Shown piece after piece: positions 1 to 7,106 of a stretch of DNA of 64,000 nt. The notes beneath the pieces were generated by a model, which saw only the letters and a list, made by a program, of their open reading frames with translations, ran no database searches and was not told the DNA's origin. A program made the translations under genes and the position numbers. Origin of the DNA: CBDDDW01 sp965226805 (GTDB lineage Bacteria; Chloroflexota; Dehalococcoidia; Lucifugimonadales; JAGWBF01); assembly GCA_965226805.1 (NCBI GenBank), contig CBDDDW010000021.1:1-64000 (forward strand), read 5' to 3'. How positions within the stretch are numbered: position 1 is the stretch's first letter; each line of letters begins with the position of its first letter.

Positions 1-253
1 TCTGAGGTGGTTCTGATTTGGCAGGCGGGGCATAGCTGTCCCCCTGCGGATCACTGCTGGTATTCAGGCTACCTGCGGGCGGTGACCAACCGGAGCCCGA
101 CGAAACAATGCTCGGAGACGACTGGTCGCCGCCAGCTATAGTCTTTCCCGTAAAGGCGCCCGCTACGAGACCGATTGCCACGATGGCCATTAGTCCCAAT
201 GGCAGTCGTATTGTCTGGAAAAGGCCGCCCTGTTTGCTGAGAAGGCGCGTCAT
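1..253 (-). CDS. Membrane-anchored hypothetical protein, cut by window edge
   Basis: An open frame starts at ATG 253 and runs off the left edge, so only the first 84 residues are visible. Residues about 16-35 form one hydrophobic segment (IRLPLGLMAIVAIGLVAGAF), suggesting a signal anchor. It is followed by a Gly/Ser/Pro-rich low-complexity stretch, as seen in linkers before extracytoplasmic domains such as PDZ/trypsin-like proteases. The Shine-Dalgarno is weak (GAGG about 14 nt upstream). The function cannot be told because the downstream domain is outside the window. The hydrophobic-then-linker architecture is seen directly; any protease assignment would be a guess. Confidence 0.55.
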   Translation of the reverse strand, partial: MTRLLSKQGGLFQTIRLPLGLMAIVAIGLVAGAFTGKTIAGGDQSSPSIVSSGSGWSPPAGSLNTSSDPQGDSYAPPAKSEPPQ

Positions 254-362
254 CCGAGAGTGGCTGCCTCATTTCACTGAAGATCTAGACAAGATTAGCA
301 AAGCGGGTTGTATTTTGCAAGCCGCACGATCCTAGTACCTGTCAACGTAAATCTGCTATAGG

Positions 363-451
363 TGTCATTCTGAGTCCAGCGAAGAATCTAGGGTTGCGAC
401 GAGTTACCCTTCCCCAGATTCTTCGGTCGCTAGGCGCTCCCTCAGAATGAC
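363..451. repeat. Palindromic intergenic repeat (GTCATTCTGAG family)
   Basis: An imperfect inverted repeat bounded by GTCATTCTGAG at 363-373 and its complement CTCAGAATGAC at 441-451. Inside are AGCGAAGAATCT and AGATTCTTCGGTCGCT, which also pair. Related sequence recurs at 1088-1325 and 51981-52103, so this is a dispersed family of the REP/MITE type. No coding capacity. The rest of 254-482 holds nothing recognisable. Confidence 0.75.
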
Positions 452-482
452 ATAACGTCGAAATCTGTTTGACTATGCGGAA

Positions 483-889
483 CTAGTCGTAGACCATGAA
501 TTCCAGCAGATTTCCATCGGGGTCCCTTACGTACACACTGGTGGCCGTGGTCTGCCCGGCGTTCCGCCCGCCCCGTCGTGGTACCGGCCGTCCACGATCG
601 CGACCCCGGCTTCCGCAATCATCTGGAGCACCTCCTCCGTTGTCCCTTCCCATACGAAGCACAGGTCCCCGGAGCCTGGAGTGGCGGTGGCGCTCTTCAT
701 CACGCCCGTTAGCTCCGGGGGGTGGACGTTGATCTTAGACTGGCCTATCTGGATGGCGAAACGGTTGACCTCGCCCCTTCGCCATTTGTCCTCATCGATG
801 ATGCTGAATCCCAGCCGTTTGTAGAAATCCACGAATCGTACCGCGTCCGAGGTGGGGAGAACGACGTGGTCAAAACCGACAACGGGCAT
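483..889 (-). pseudogene. VOC-family (glyoxalase/bleomycin-resistance fold) protein, frameshifted
   Basis: Starts at ATG 889 (MPVVGFDHVVLPTSD), chosen because AAGGAG lies 6 nt upstream; an upstream extension has no such site. The product is a small vicinal-oxygen-chelate domain protein of about 135 residues, as in glyoxalase I or dioxygenase-like enzymes: the N-terminal beta strand carries the His metal ligand (FDHVVL), followed by a helix (RFVDFYKRLGF). The expected C-terminal signature (SVYVRDPDGNLLEFMVYD, stop at 483-485) is present but in another frame. The frame breaks within the G/C run at about 566-575, and the 407-nt length is consistent with one missing base. It is either a recent pseudogene or a sequencing error. 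Substrate unknown. Confidence 0.8.
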
Positions 890-1087
890 GGCTGCTCCTT
901 TACGTCCCCTTCCTTGGTGGAAAGGGGGAAACATTGGGGTACAGCGGGGCCTGCGCGAGGGGGTAAGTGCCCTCTGGACTATCCTATCACGCGTTAACAG
1001 GGCGTTAGAAACGCGACGTTAGCCGGAGGATCGATCCAGGAGGGAGACGAGGCACACTAGTAGTTAGTCAACAACTTTTCGACAGCA

Positions 1088-1325
1088 TGTCATTCGGAGG
1101 AAGCGCAGCGACCGAAGAATCTGGTGAGGGGTACCCACGGCCACCTGAGATTCTTCCTCCGCCTCTCGCGGCCTTGCCCCAAAAGTCACATTCCAGGCTG
1201 TCACCCTGAGCGCAGCGAAGGGTCTTACCTTGACAATAAGAAGCCGGGGACAGATTCTTCTTCGCTTCGCTCCTCAGAATGACAGTGTTAAGGCGGGGCC
1301 GCCTCCGGCGGACTGAGAATGACAT
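1088..1325. repeat. Cluster of palindromic GTCATTC/GAATGAC repeats
   Basis: Several copies of the same motif family lie in tandem: TGTCATTCGGA with AGCGACCGAAGAATCT from 1088, TGTCACCCTGAGCGCAGCGAAG from 1199, CTTCGCTTCGCTCCTCAGAATGAC ending near 1284, and GAGAATGACATC near 1325. They form alternating inverted repeats able to fold into long hairpins. A minus-strand open frame across them is a typical repeat artefact, not a gene. The flanking 890-1087 holds no gene that I can support. Confidence 0.7.
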
Positions 1326-1373
1326 CAAAATCGGCTTTTAAGTTGACTCGACACTAGGACCAAGAAACTCGAG

Positions 1374-1409
1374 AAAATAAAAAAACAGGTAGCGGTTATC
1401 GTTACCTGT
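1374..1409 (-). terminator. Rho-independent terminator
   Basis: Minus-strand reading gives a stem ACAGGTA/TACCTGT (1409-1403 paired with 1391-1385), an inner loop region with further partial pairing, and then an uninterrupted run of seven T followed by ATTTT. This is a canonical intrinsic terminator. It lies about 430 nt beyond the smpB stop and about 290 nt after the strong minus-strand promoter at 1698-1726. Confidence 0.8.
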
Positions 1410-1691
1410 CATGCCGATGCCTATGAGCTATGAAGTCCGAGAGCGGCGGTGAATTTACGATTATATGGCTGGCCAGGGCCCATTCGAAGTTTCTGAGTTT
1501 CCGCCAGAGCCTCCCGGCCCCGGGGCGATGGTAGGCATTCGCCTGGGCCCGACCAACCTATTTTTTGCTCAATCTATAATTAGAGGACTAATGAACCTTT
1601 CAGGTCCAGACAGATGCCTACCACCGCCCCCTATTACGTAAGTAATCTATCATCTATCTCACCTCCCTATCTAAATTACCGCACAAGCGGC
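1374..1691 (-). ncRNA. Candidate non-coding or leader transcript downstream of smpB
   Basis: The stretch is delimited by a good promoter (1698-1726) and a canonical terminator (1374-1409), giving a transcript of about 315 nt. Within it, GGGAGGTGAG sits 6 nt before an ATG at 1653 opening an 11-codon frame (MIDYLRNRGRW, stop 1618-1620), followed by about 210 nt with GC-rich self-complementary blocks (GGGCCC, CCCCGGGGCC) but no long frame. I looked for tmRNA, RNase P and SRP RNA signatures and found none. It may be a leader-peptide RNA, a small RNA, or a tiny gene whose frame is broken at the G5 run just before codon 11. Confidence 0.35.
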
Positions 1692-1697
1692 AGAATC

Positions 1698-1726
1698 AGT
1701 GTAGTCGCCGAGCTCTCCTATGTCAA
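1698..1726 (-). promoter_or_regulatory. Sigma-70-type promoter
   Basis: On the minus strand, TTGACA (1726-1721), a 17-nt spacer and TACACT (1703-1698). The -35 is a perfect consensus and the -10 matches 4 of 6. It lies just downstream of smpB and points away from it, so it should start the short transcript ending at 1374. Confidence 0.65.
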
Positions 1727-1837
1727 GGGCGCGACTTGGCCCACAATAAATGTTACCGAGACGGGTATCGTTGCCTCAAGAATCGCGCCGCCGGTAGGTG
1801 GTCACGCCGCGCTCAACCCTGGAGGTTTTGCGCGGTC

Positions 1838-2293
1838 TCAGACCGTACGCCTCAGGGCGCGCCGGGCTTCGCGCTCTCGCTCCCGGTCAATAATAGACCT
1901 GCGTTTGTCGTATTGCCGCTTCCCACGGACCAGCGCCAGTTCCACTTTGGCGACATGATTCTTGATGTACAGGCTCAGGGCTACGATGGTCAAACCCTTT
2001 TGGGTCACGTTGCCCGCCAAATCGGCTACCTGGTCCTTGTGAAGGAGCAGCTTCCTTGGTCTCAAGGGTTCGTGATTATGTACGTTGCCGGCACGGTAGG
2101 GTGCGATGTGGGCCTTGAAGAGCCATAGTTCTCCGTCCTGGGGCCAGGCGTAGGCGTCGCGGATATTCACTTGACCCGCCCTTATCGATTTTATCTCCGT
2201 GCCTGTAAGGACGAGCCCGGCCTCCACTCGCTCCAGGACTTCGTAATCGTAAAAGGCCCTCCTGTTGACCGTTACCGTCTTATGCCTGTCCAT
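1838..2293 (-). CDS. smpB: SsrA-binding protein SmpB
   Basis: Trans-translation factor that binds tmRNA and brings it to stalled ribosomes. The full family length is present (151 residues). Hallmarks are the N-terminal RRAFYDYEVLE strand, the LTGTEIKSIRAGQVNIRDAY core, and the basic C-terminal tail (KRQYDKRRSIIDREREREARR) that occupies the ribosomal A site. ATG 2293 is preferred over an in-frame TTG at 2305; neither has a clear ribosome-binding site. The ATG overlaps the 3' end of the upstream protease gene by 14 nt, so translation is probably coupled. No ssrA gene was found nearby. Confidence 0.95.
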   Translation of the reverse strand: MDRHKTVTVNRRAFYDYEVLERVEAGLVLTGTEIKSIRAGQVNIRDAYAWPQDGELWLFKAHIAPYRAGNVHNHEPLRPRKLLLHKDQVADLAGNVTQKGLTIVALSLYIKNHVAKVELALVRGKRQYDKRRSIIDREREREARRALRRTV

Positions 2294-3464
2294 CCGCTTG
2301 TTCAAGGACGATTAGCTTGGTTTCCAGGACCTCAATGGCCTTATCCATCTGCAGGTCTTCCAAGCCGTCCTCCGGCTGCTCAATCGCGATATCGGGCTCC
2401 ACTCCCTCTCCCTCTATCAGAGTTCCGCCAGGCGTGTACCAGCGGGCTATGGTGAAGGTCAGACCAGACCCGTCGCTGAGATCTCTGAGGGTGTTGACGC
2501 TTCCCTTCCCAAAGGTGGTGGCGCCGACGACGGTCGCGCGGTCATGGTCCATCAGGGCACCTGCCATCACCTCGCTGCCGCTGGCACTTCCTTCGTTCAC
2601 CAGCACTACAATCGGTATGTCTGTCGCGAGACCACTGGAGTCTGCCGCCCAATCCCTACGTTCGCCATCTCCTCTGACTTCGTAGAGCACGAGCCCATCG
2701 TCGATGAACTGGTTTGTCACGTCCACGACCGAGCTCACCAGCCCTCCAGGGTTGTTCCGCAAATCCAGAATGAGCCCCCGGGCCTGGAATCTGGAGACTT
2801 TCTCGAGAGCCCCTACCAGCTCTTGGTTGGTGGACCCCCAAAAATTGGTGATTTTTATGTGGGCTATCCGGCCCACCATCATTTTCAAGTTGACACTTAC
2901 TAGGTTGATGGTGTCGCGAATTATTGTAAGCTCCACTGGGTCCTTGTCTCCTTTGTGAAGGACAACGAGATGGACAGCCTCACCTCTGGGACCTCTAATC
3001 TGATTTACCGCTTCCAGGAGGCTGATGCCCTGGGTACTTCCGCCGTTGATCTCCAGAATGACATCTCCGGGGCGTATCCCAGCCATCTCCGCCGGAGTAT
3101 CTGGCATGGGAGAGACTATGATGATCTCACCATTCCGTATTTCGACCTGGGCGCCGATACCCTCGAAGCGTCCCTTCAAGTCCTGGGACTCGACGGCGTG
3201 TCGCTCAGGGGTCAGGTACGCGGCATAGGGGTCATCCAGCCCGCGCAGCATTCCATTGATCGCATCCAGGGTCAGCTTTTCGGTATCGAGGGAGTCCCTG
3301 TTGATATGCTCCCTCTCGAGGGTATCCTGGATCTCCTGGAGTATACCGAATCCCTCGGCACGCCTTTCGGGCTCGCCTGTGGAGAGTCCGTTACCGACGG
3401 CAATTCCGACGAGTAGAACGACTATCAGGAGGAGGGCGGCGCCAATAATTCTGAAATTTCGCAA
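2280..3464 (-). CDS. C-terminal processing protease, S41 family (CtpA-like)
   Basis: Periplasmic or extracytoplasmic serine protease that trims exported or misfolded proteins from their C-terminus. Residues 6-24 are a hydrophobic signal anchor; 80-160 form the PDZ domain (GIGAQVEI...AGIRPGDVILEING); the S41 core follows with LILDLRNNPGG near 232-241, the catalytic Ser in EGSASGSE (about 293-295) and the catalytic Lys in TTFGKGSV (K320). The 394 residues are a normal family length. The start is TTG 3464 with GGAGGT 11 nt upstream. It precedes and overlaps smpB, an operon arrangement. Confidence 0.93.
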   Translation of the reverse strand: MRNFRIIGAALLLIVVLLVGIAVGNGLSTGEPERRAEGFGILQEIQDTLEREHINRDSLDTEKLTLDAINGMLRGLDDPYAAYLTPERHAVESQDLKGRFEGIGAQVEIRNGEIIIVSPMPDTPAEMAGIRPGDVILEINGGSTQGISLLEAVNQIRGPRGEAVHLVVLHKGDKDPVELTIIRDTINLVSVNLKMMVGRIAHIKITNFWGSTNQELVGALEKVSRFQARGLILDLRNNPGGLVSSVVDVTNQFIDDGLVLYEVRGDGERRDWAADSSGLATDIPIVVLVNEGSASGSEVMAGALMDHDRATVVGATTFGKGSVNTLRDLSDGSGLTFTIARWYTPGGTLIEGEGVEPDIAIEQPEDGLEDLQMDKAIEVLETKLIVLEQADGQA

Positions 3465-3773
3465 GGACTGACAGTACCTCCGGCGCGTTGCTGGGCCTGT
3501 AACGCACAGTGCCTAATTATAAGTATACACCAGGCTCACGCAACGACGAGCTTTATTTCCCTGCTATATGCTGTGAACGCCACGTTAGCGCGGTTTCCTA
3601 ACCCGGTGCTCGGGTTGTCGACCTGGAAACGGCCGGGAATGTCATTCCGTCGAAGACAAACCTTACTCCGGCCCATCTCCCTTGGAGCCTAGCCCATAGG
3701 GAGAGACGTAGCCGTAAGCCGGGTTGAGGGCTGGCCAGATCAAGGACGAGACCGGGGAGGCTCAGCAAAGCAT

Positions 3774-3798
3774 AAGGGGCAACCTTTGGTCGCCCCTT
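3774..3798. other. Inverted repeat in the 3465-3888 intergenic region
   Basis: AAGGGGC (3774-3780) pairs with GCCCCTT (3792-3798), with a further CC/GG pair in the loop. It sits about 90 nt beyond the sortase stop. Neither side is followed by a clear T-run, so a terminator role is uncertain. The rest of 3465-3888 has no gene; it contains another possible stem (CTCCCTT...AGGGAGAG near 3676-3707). Confidence 0.4.
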
Positions 3799-3888
3799 AA
3801 CATAACTGAGACTTCGCGATCACGCCGTCCTAATCCATAGGCTTGGGATGACGCAGGAACGCGACATCATAGCCAGACACATTGGGGA

Positions 3889-4968
3889 TCAGTTGCGGAT
3901 ACCCACAAGCTCCCCTGTGACAATGAGACGGTGGTCGTATACCAGGCGAGGAACACAGACTACCAGGTGAATATTTGAACCCTCCGCATCGTACTGCTGC
4001 ATGTCATTCTGGTGCACGACCTTGGTTTCGATCATTCGGTAGAGATAAGAGGTGCTACCAGCCTCCACGATGGTGTATACCTCTTCCCCTTTCCTAAGTA
4101 GCTTAGGGATTTTGGGCAGGTTATAGAACACGTTTCCCTCGCCCGCTAGTGGGCTCTCCAAGTGCCCAAAGAACCACCCGCTACCCTGCTCCCCAGGATT
4201 GGACGATTCGGGTATGTGGCCTACCACGTGCTTTGGAGTCTCGTAGGCGCGGCTATCTCCCAGGCTCATGATCTGCAGGCCCGTTACATCGGAATCCACT
4301 CCGATGGTGGGTATCAGGATACGCGCCGGGGCGGTCAGGGTTCCTTTGGCGGCTGCCATGGCGGCGCTCAACGGCTGGAAGCCCTTCAGGAGAGACGCTT
4401 CCAGGTAGGAGGGCGGCTCATAGGCGAATGGGTCACTCCAGTATGTGGCCTTGAGAGCCTCCCCTGGGTAGAGTTGCTGGCTCGCTATGGCGGCGGAAGA
4501 TAATTGGAAGGGAGGGGGCTCCACCTGAATCGACAGCGCCGGCGCGGACTGCTCGATGACCTCCGCCGACTGGAACTGGACGGCAGAGGTGGACACCACC
4601 TCGGCTACTTCGGCGGGGGCCGCTAGCTCTTCTTCTCGCCTGGCCTGAGCAAGCTCACCGGGCTCTTCCTCAACCAACGCCGGGGCTGTTGTTCCCAGGA
4701 GCGGTGGTGGCTCGAAGTAGGGCTCGGCCGGAGCCACTGTCCCAGGACTAATGACGGTGATGGGCAGACTCTCTCCTATCTCTGGGGCGGCGGCGGCAGT
4801 AAAGTTTAGATCGTCCAGGCTGGATCGTGCGTTGTGGGCATATATGTAGTAGGCGATGGCGGCACTCAGAAGAAGAGAGCCGATTAATATAAGGAATATT
4901 CCTGAACCATGAATGCACCGTTGCCACAACGGCTGACGTAACAGCAGGTAATCGAAGCCTGTTTCCAT
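3889..4968 (-). CDS. Sortase (class D/E-like transpeptidase) with long Pro/Ala/Glu linker
   Basis: Membrane-anchored cysteine transpeptidase that attaches surface proteins or links pilin-like subunits. Residues 22-44 are one membrane helix; 45-205 are a long Ala/Glu/Pro-rich linker; 210-359 are the sortase barrel (ARILIPTIGVDSDV, then HVVGHIPES). Catalytic residues are visible: His in WFFGHLES (H269), Cys in HLVVCVPR (C338) and Arg in DHRLIVTG (R347). The Cys motif is VVC rather than the common TLTTC. The start at ATG 4968 has GGGAGG 5 nt upstream. No LPXTG-type substrate is encoded next to it. The linker is unusually long compared with typical class D enzymes. Confidence 0.85.
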   Translation of the reverse strand: METGFDYLLLRQPLWQRCIHGSGIFLILIGSLLLSAAIAYYIYAHNARSSLDDLNFTAAAAPEIGESLPITVISPGTVAPAEPYFEPPPLLGTTAPALVEEEPGELAQARREEELAAPAEVAEVVSTSAVQFQSAEVIEQSAPALSIQVEPPPFQLSSAAIASQQLYPGEALKATYWSDPFAYEPPSYLEASLLKGFQPLSAAMAAAKGTLTAPARILIPTIGVDSDVTGLQIMSLGDSRAYETPKHVVGHIPESSNPGEQGSGWFFGHLESPLAGEGNVFYNLPKIPKLLRKGEEVYTIVEAGSTSYLYRMIETKVVHQNDMQQYDAEGSNIHLVVCVPRLVYDHRLIVTGELVGIRN

Positions 4969-5116
4969 GTTGCCTCCCTCTGTGGGGGATAGCGAAGTAC
5001 AGGAGAGGGAACGTTTCCGGTGGATGGATGCTCCCTAGCTTTCCACCCTACACCACTTCACCTAAGCCTTGGAGTAGCGGAAATGAGGTATTTATCTACG
5101 CGGCTGAATCAGGTGG

Positions 5117-5329
5117 CTACCGCACACGCTGGGCGTGAGCTGCTCCACTGCTTATCGGCTCGTTCAGGTAAATATCGCCGTTCCTGATCTTGATATGGAA
5201 CCCGCATTCCGGGTTGACGCAGACCCAAGCTTTGTAGTGTACCGATGCTCCCTGGCTCCCATAGTCGGAGAGGGGAACCAGTTGACCTATATTGCAGGTC
5301 AGGCACTTAAGAACCGCCAAGTCGTCCAC
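5117..5329 (-). CDS. Small zinc-ribbon protein
   Basis: A 70-residue protein with a treble-clef-like metal site: CLTC near residues 11-14 and CVNPECGFHI near 35-44, i.e. CxxC...CxxxxC. The start is GTG 5329, chosen because AGGAGG lies exactly 6 nt upstream; a TTG at 5380 is in frame but lies in the promoter. A sigma-70 promoter sits just upstream. Such proteins bind nucleic acid or partner proteins, but no function can be assigned. It is downstream of rpoD on the same strand with its own promoter. Confidence 0.7.
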   Translation of the reverse strand: MDDLAVLKCLTCNIGQLVPLSDYGSQGASVHYKAWVCVNPECGFHIKIRNGDIYLNEPISSGAAHAQRVR

Positions 5330-5360
5330 AGATAACCTCCTCCCTAGCCAAGATTGGGGC

Positions 5361-5390
5361 AGTATATCACCCTGTGTCAAGAAATTACAA
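5361..5390 (-). promoter_or_regulatory. Promoter of the zinc-ribbon gene
   Basis: On the minus strand, TTGTAA (5390-5385), an 18-nt spacer and TATACT (5366-5361). Predicted transcription starts near 5354, giving a leader of about 25 nt that contains the AGGAGG ribosome-binding site. Confidence 0.5.
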
Positions 5391-5509
5391 GGTTAGCCAC
5401 GCACCGTTTGGCGAATCAAAACGTAGACGGCTTCGTTGGGGACCACATGAGTGGGTGGGTCGTTTTTCGAGGAAGCTGCCCGCTGCTTAAGAGCAGTGAC
5501 GGGGGGAAC

Positions 5510-7060
5510 TCACTCGAGGAAATCTCGCAGCTTGCGAGAGCGGGTCGGGTGGCGCAGTTTGCGTAGAGCCTTCGCTTCGATCTGCCGTATCCGCTCTCGT
5601 GTCACGCCGAACTCCCGTCCGACCTCTTCGAGCGTGCGGCTGCGGCCGTCTTCCAGACCGAAACGGAGCTGGAGCACTCGACTCTCCCTGTCGGTGAGGG
5701 TATCCAGCACCTCCTGGATCTGCTCTTTGAGCAGTTGGAAGGATGCCGCGTCCGAGGGGGCTGGAGCGCTCCTGTCTTCGATAAAATCACCCAGGTGACT
5801 GTCCTCTTCCTCACCTATCGGAGTTTCCAGGGAAACGGGTTCCTGGGAGATTTTCAGGATTTCCTCCACTTTCTCCGGCACGACTTCCATGGCCCTGCCT
5901 ATCTCTTCAGGGCTGGGCTCTCTACCGTACTCCTGCAAGAGCCGGCGGTGTTGGCGCATCAGCTTGTTTATGGTCTCTACCATGTGGACTGGAATGCGTA
6001 TCGTCCTGGCCTGGTCAGCGATAGCCCTAGTGATTGCTTGGCGTATCCACCACGTTGCGTAGGTACTAAATTTGTACCCCTTGCGGTAGTCGAATTTCTC
6101 CACCGCCCTTATGAGGCCGATGTTTCCCTCCTGGATCAGATCTAGCAGGGCCATGCCCCTGCCGATGTACTTTTTGGCCACGCTGACAACAAGCCTTAGG
6201 TTCGCTTCAGTAAGATGTCCCTGAGCGCGCAACTCTTCGGCTTTGATGCGCGCAAAATACGCTCTGAACAGCGTATCCATCGACTCAAGCCTGGTGTAGC
6301 AATCGGGGGCGTTGACCATCTCCGCCATCTGTTGTGCCGTGCAGTCCTCCAACACATCGATTACCTCTGTAGGTAGGACCCAACTGTCGAGGGACAGGCG
6401 AATGACTTGCCGCTCCACCTCCTGAGGCTCTATCTCTAGGCCATCAGACACGTTGGCTATGAGCTCCGGGTTTAGCTCCGCATCTATGGCAGCCCGTAAC
6501 TTGGGATGGTCCGTGATCTGGGAAAGGGTCAGGTCACGTGGGAGGCCCAGGTTCTCTCCCAATGACCCGACTAGAGCGGCAGCCTCTCCAAGACGTCTCA
6601 ATAGGGCGCAGGAGACCTCCCACGCTCGTGGTGGCCGGAAATCCGCTCCCTGTAGCTCTTTCTGCAGTTTTGAGATGTGCCGGCCGCCCTCCATCTTGCG
6701 GGCCAATACTCTTTCATCTTTTGACGTGAGAAGATGCACTCGGCCGATCTCTCTGAGATACATCCTTACCGGGTCGTCCAGGACCTCTGCCCCCTCCACG
6801 TCCTGTTCCCACTCAGACTCCTCGCTCTCCGCCGCGGGTGCTCCCGCCTCATCCGTGGGCGCAGCCGGCGCAGCTTCTGGCTCCGGGCGAACCACCGTGA
6901 CTGGATTCGCCTCGTCAGATATCTCCACATTCGCGACCTTGGCGTCCACTCCGGCAACCACGCTCAGGAGGCCGTCTCCCGGGATTCCCTGTCGATCCTC
7001 ATCGACTCCATCCAACATCCTCTCCGGGTCATCTTGCCGAGAGCGCCTTCGTCTCATCAT
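5510..7060 (-). CDS. rpoD: Primary RNA polymerase sigma-70 factor
   Basis: Housekeeping sigma factor. After an acidic, poorly conserved N-terminus (1-94) come region 1.2 (DDPVRMYLREIGRVHLLT, 95-112), a non-conserved insert (about 125-280), region 2 (282-350, with the -10-binding YKFSTYATWWIRQAI at 329-343), region 3 (355-435) and region 4 (450-516, with the helix-turn-helix TLEEVGREFGVTRERIRQIE and terminal LRDFLE). All diagnostic segments of a group 1 sigma are intact. The start at ATG 7060 has AAGGTG 6 nt upstream. It lies 46 nt after dnaG on the same strand, the classical macromolecular-synthesis arrangement. Confidence 0.96.
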   Translation of the reverse strand: MMRRRRSRQDDPERMLDGVDEDRQGIPGDGLLSVVAGVDAKVANVEISDEANPVTVVRPEPEAAPAAPTDEAGAPAAESEESEWEQDVEGAEVLDDPVRMYLREIGRVHLLTSKDERVLARKMEGGRHISKLQKELQGADFRPPRAWEVSCALLRRLGEAAALVGSLGENLGLPRDLTLSQITDHPKLRAAIDAELNPELIANVSDGLEIEPQEVERQVIRLSLDSWVLPTEVIDVLEDCTAQQMAEMVNAPDCYTRLESMDTLFRAYFARIKAEELRAQGHLTEANLRLVVSVAKKYIGRGMALLDLIQEGNIGLIRAVEKFDYRKGYKFSTYATWWIRQAITRAIADQARTIRIPVHMVETINKLMRQHRRLLQEYGREPSPEEIGRAMEVVPEKVEEILKISQEPVSLETPIGEEEDSHLGDFIEDRSAPAPSDAASFQLLKEQIQEVLDTLTDRESRVLQLRFGLEDGRSRTLEEVGREFGVTRERIRQIEAKALRKLRHPTRSRKLRDFLE

Positions 7061-7106
7061 AATTTCACCTTCTAAGGGGAGCGGTAACGGTAATAGGTCC
7101 TTTAGG

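Noticed and set aside
1068..1328. Minus-strand frame of 86 codons over the repeats
   Set aside because: The translated text (VILRSEAKKNLSP, RCAQGD) is the typical artefact of the GTCATTC palindromic repeats.
1374..1837. tmRNA next to smpB
   Set aside because: No tRNA-like ends, no GGTTTCGAC-type 5' signature and no CCA at the 3' end.
3465..3888. RNase P RNA, suggested by AACCCGGCTTA on the minus strand
   Set aside because: The other universal parts (GAGGAAAGTCC and ACAGAA regions) are missing; the match is too short.
5330..5380. TTG start extending the zinc-ribbon protein by 17 residues
   Set aside because: The extension overlaps the promoter, and the GTG at 5329 has a perfectly spaced AGGAGG.
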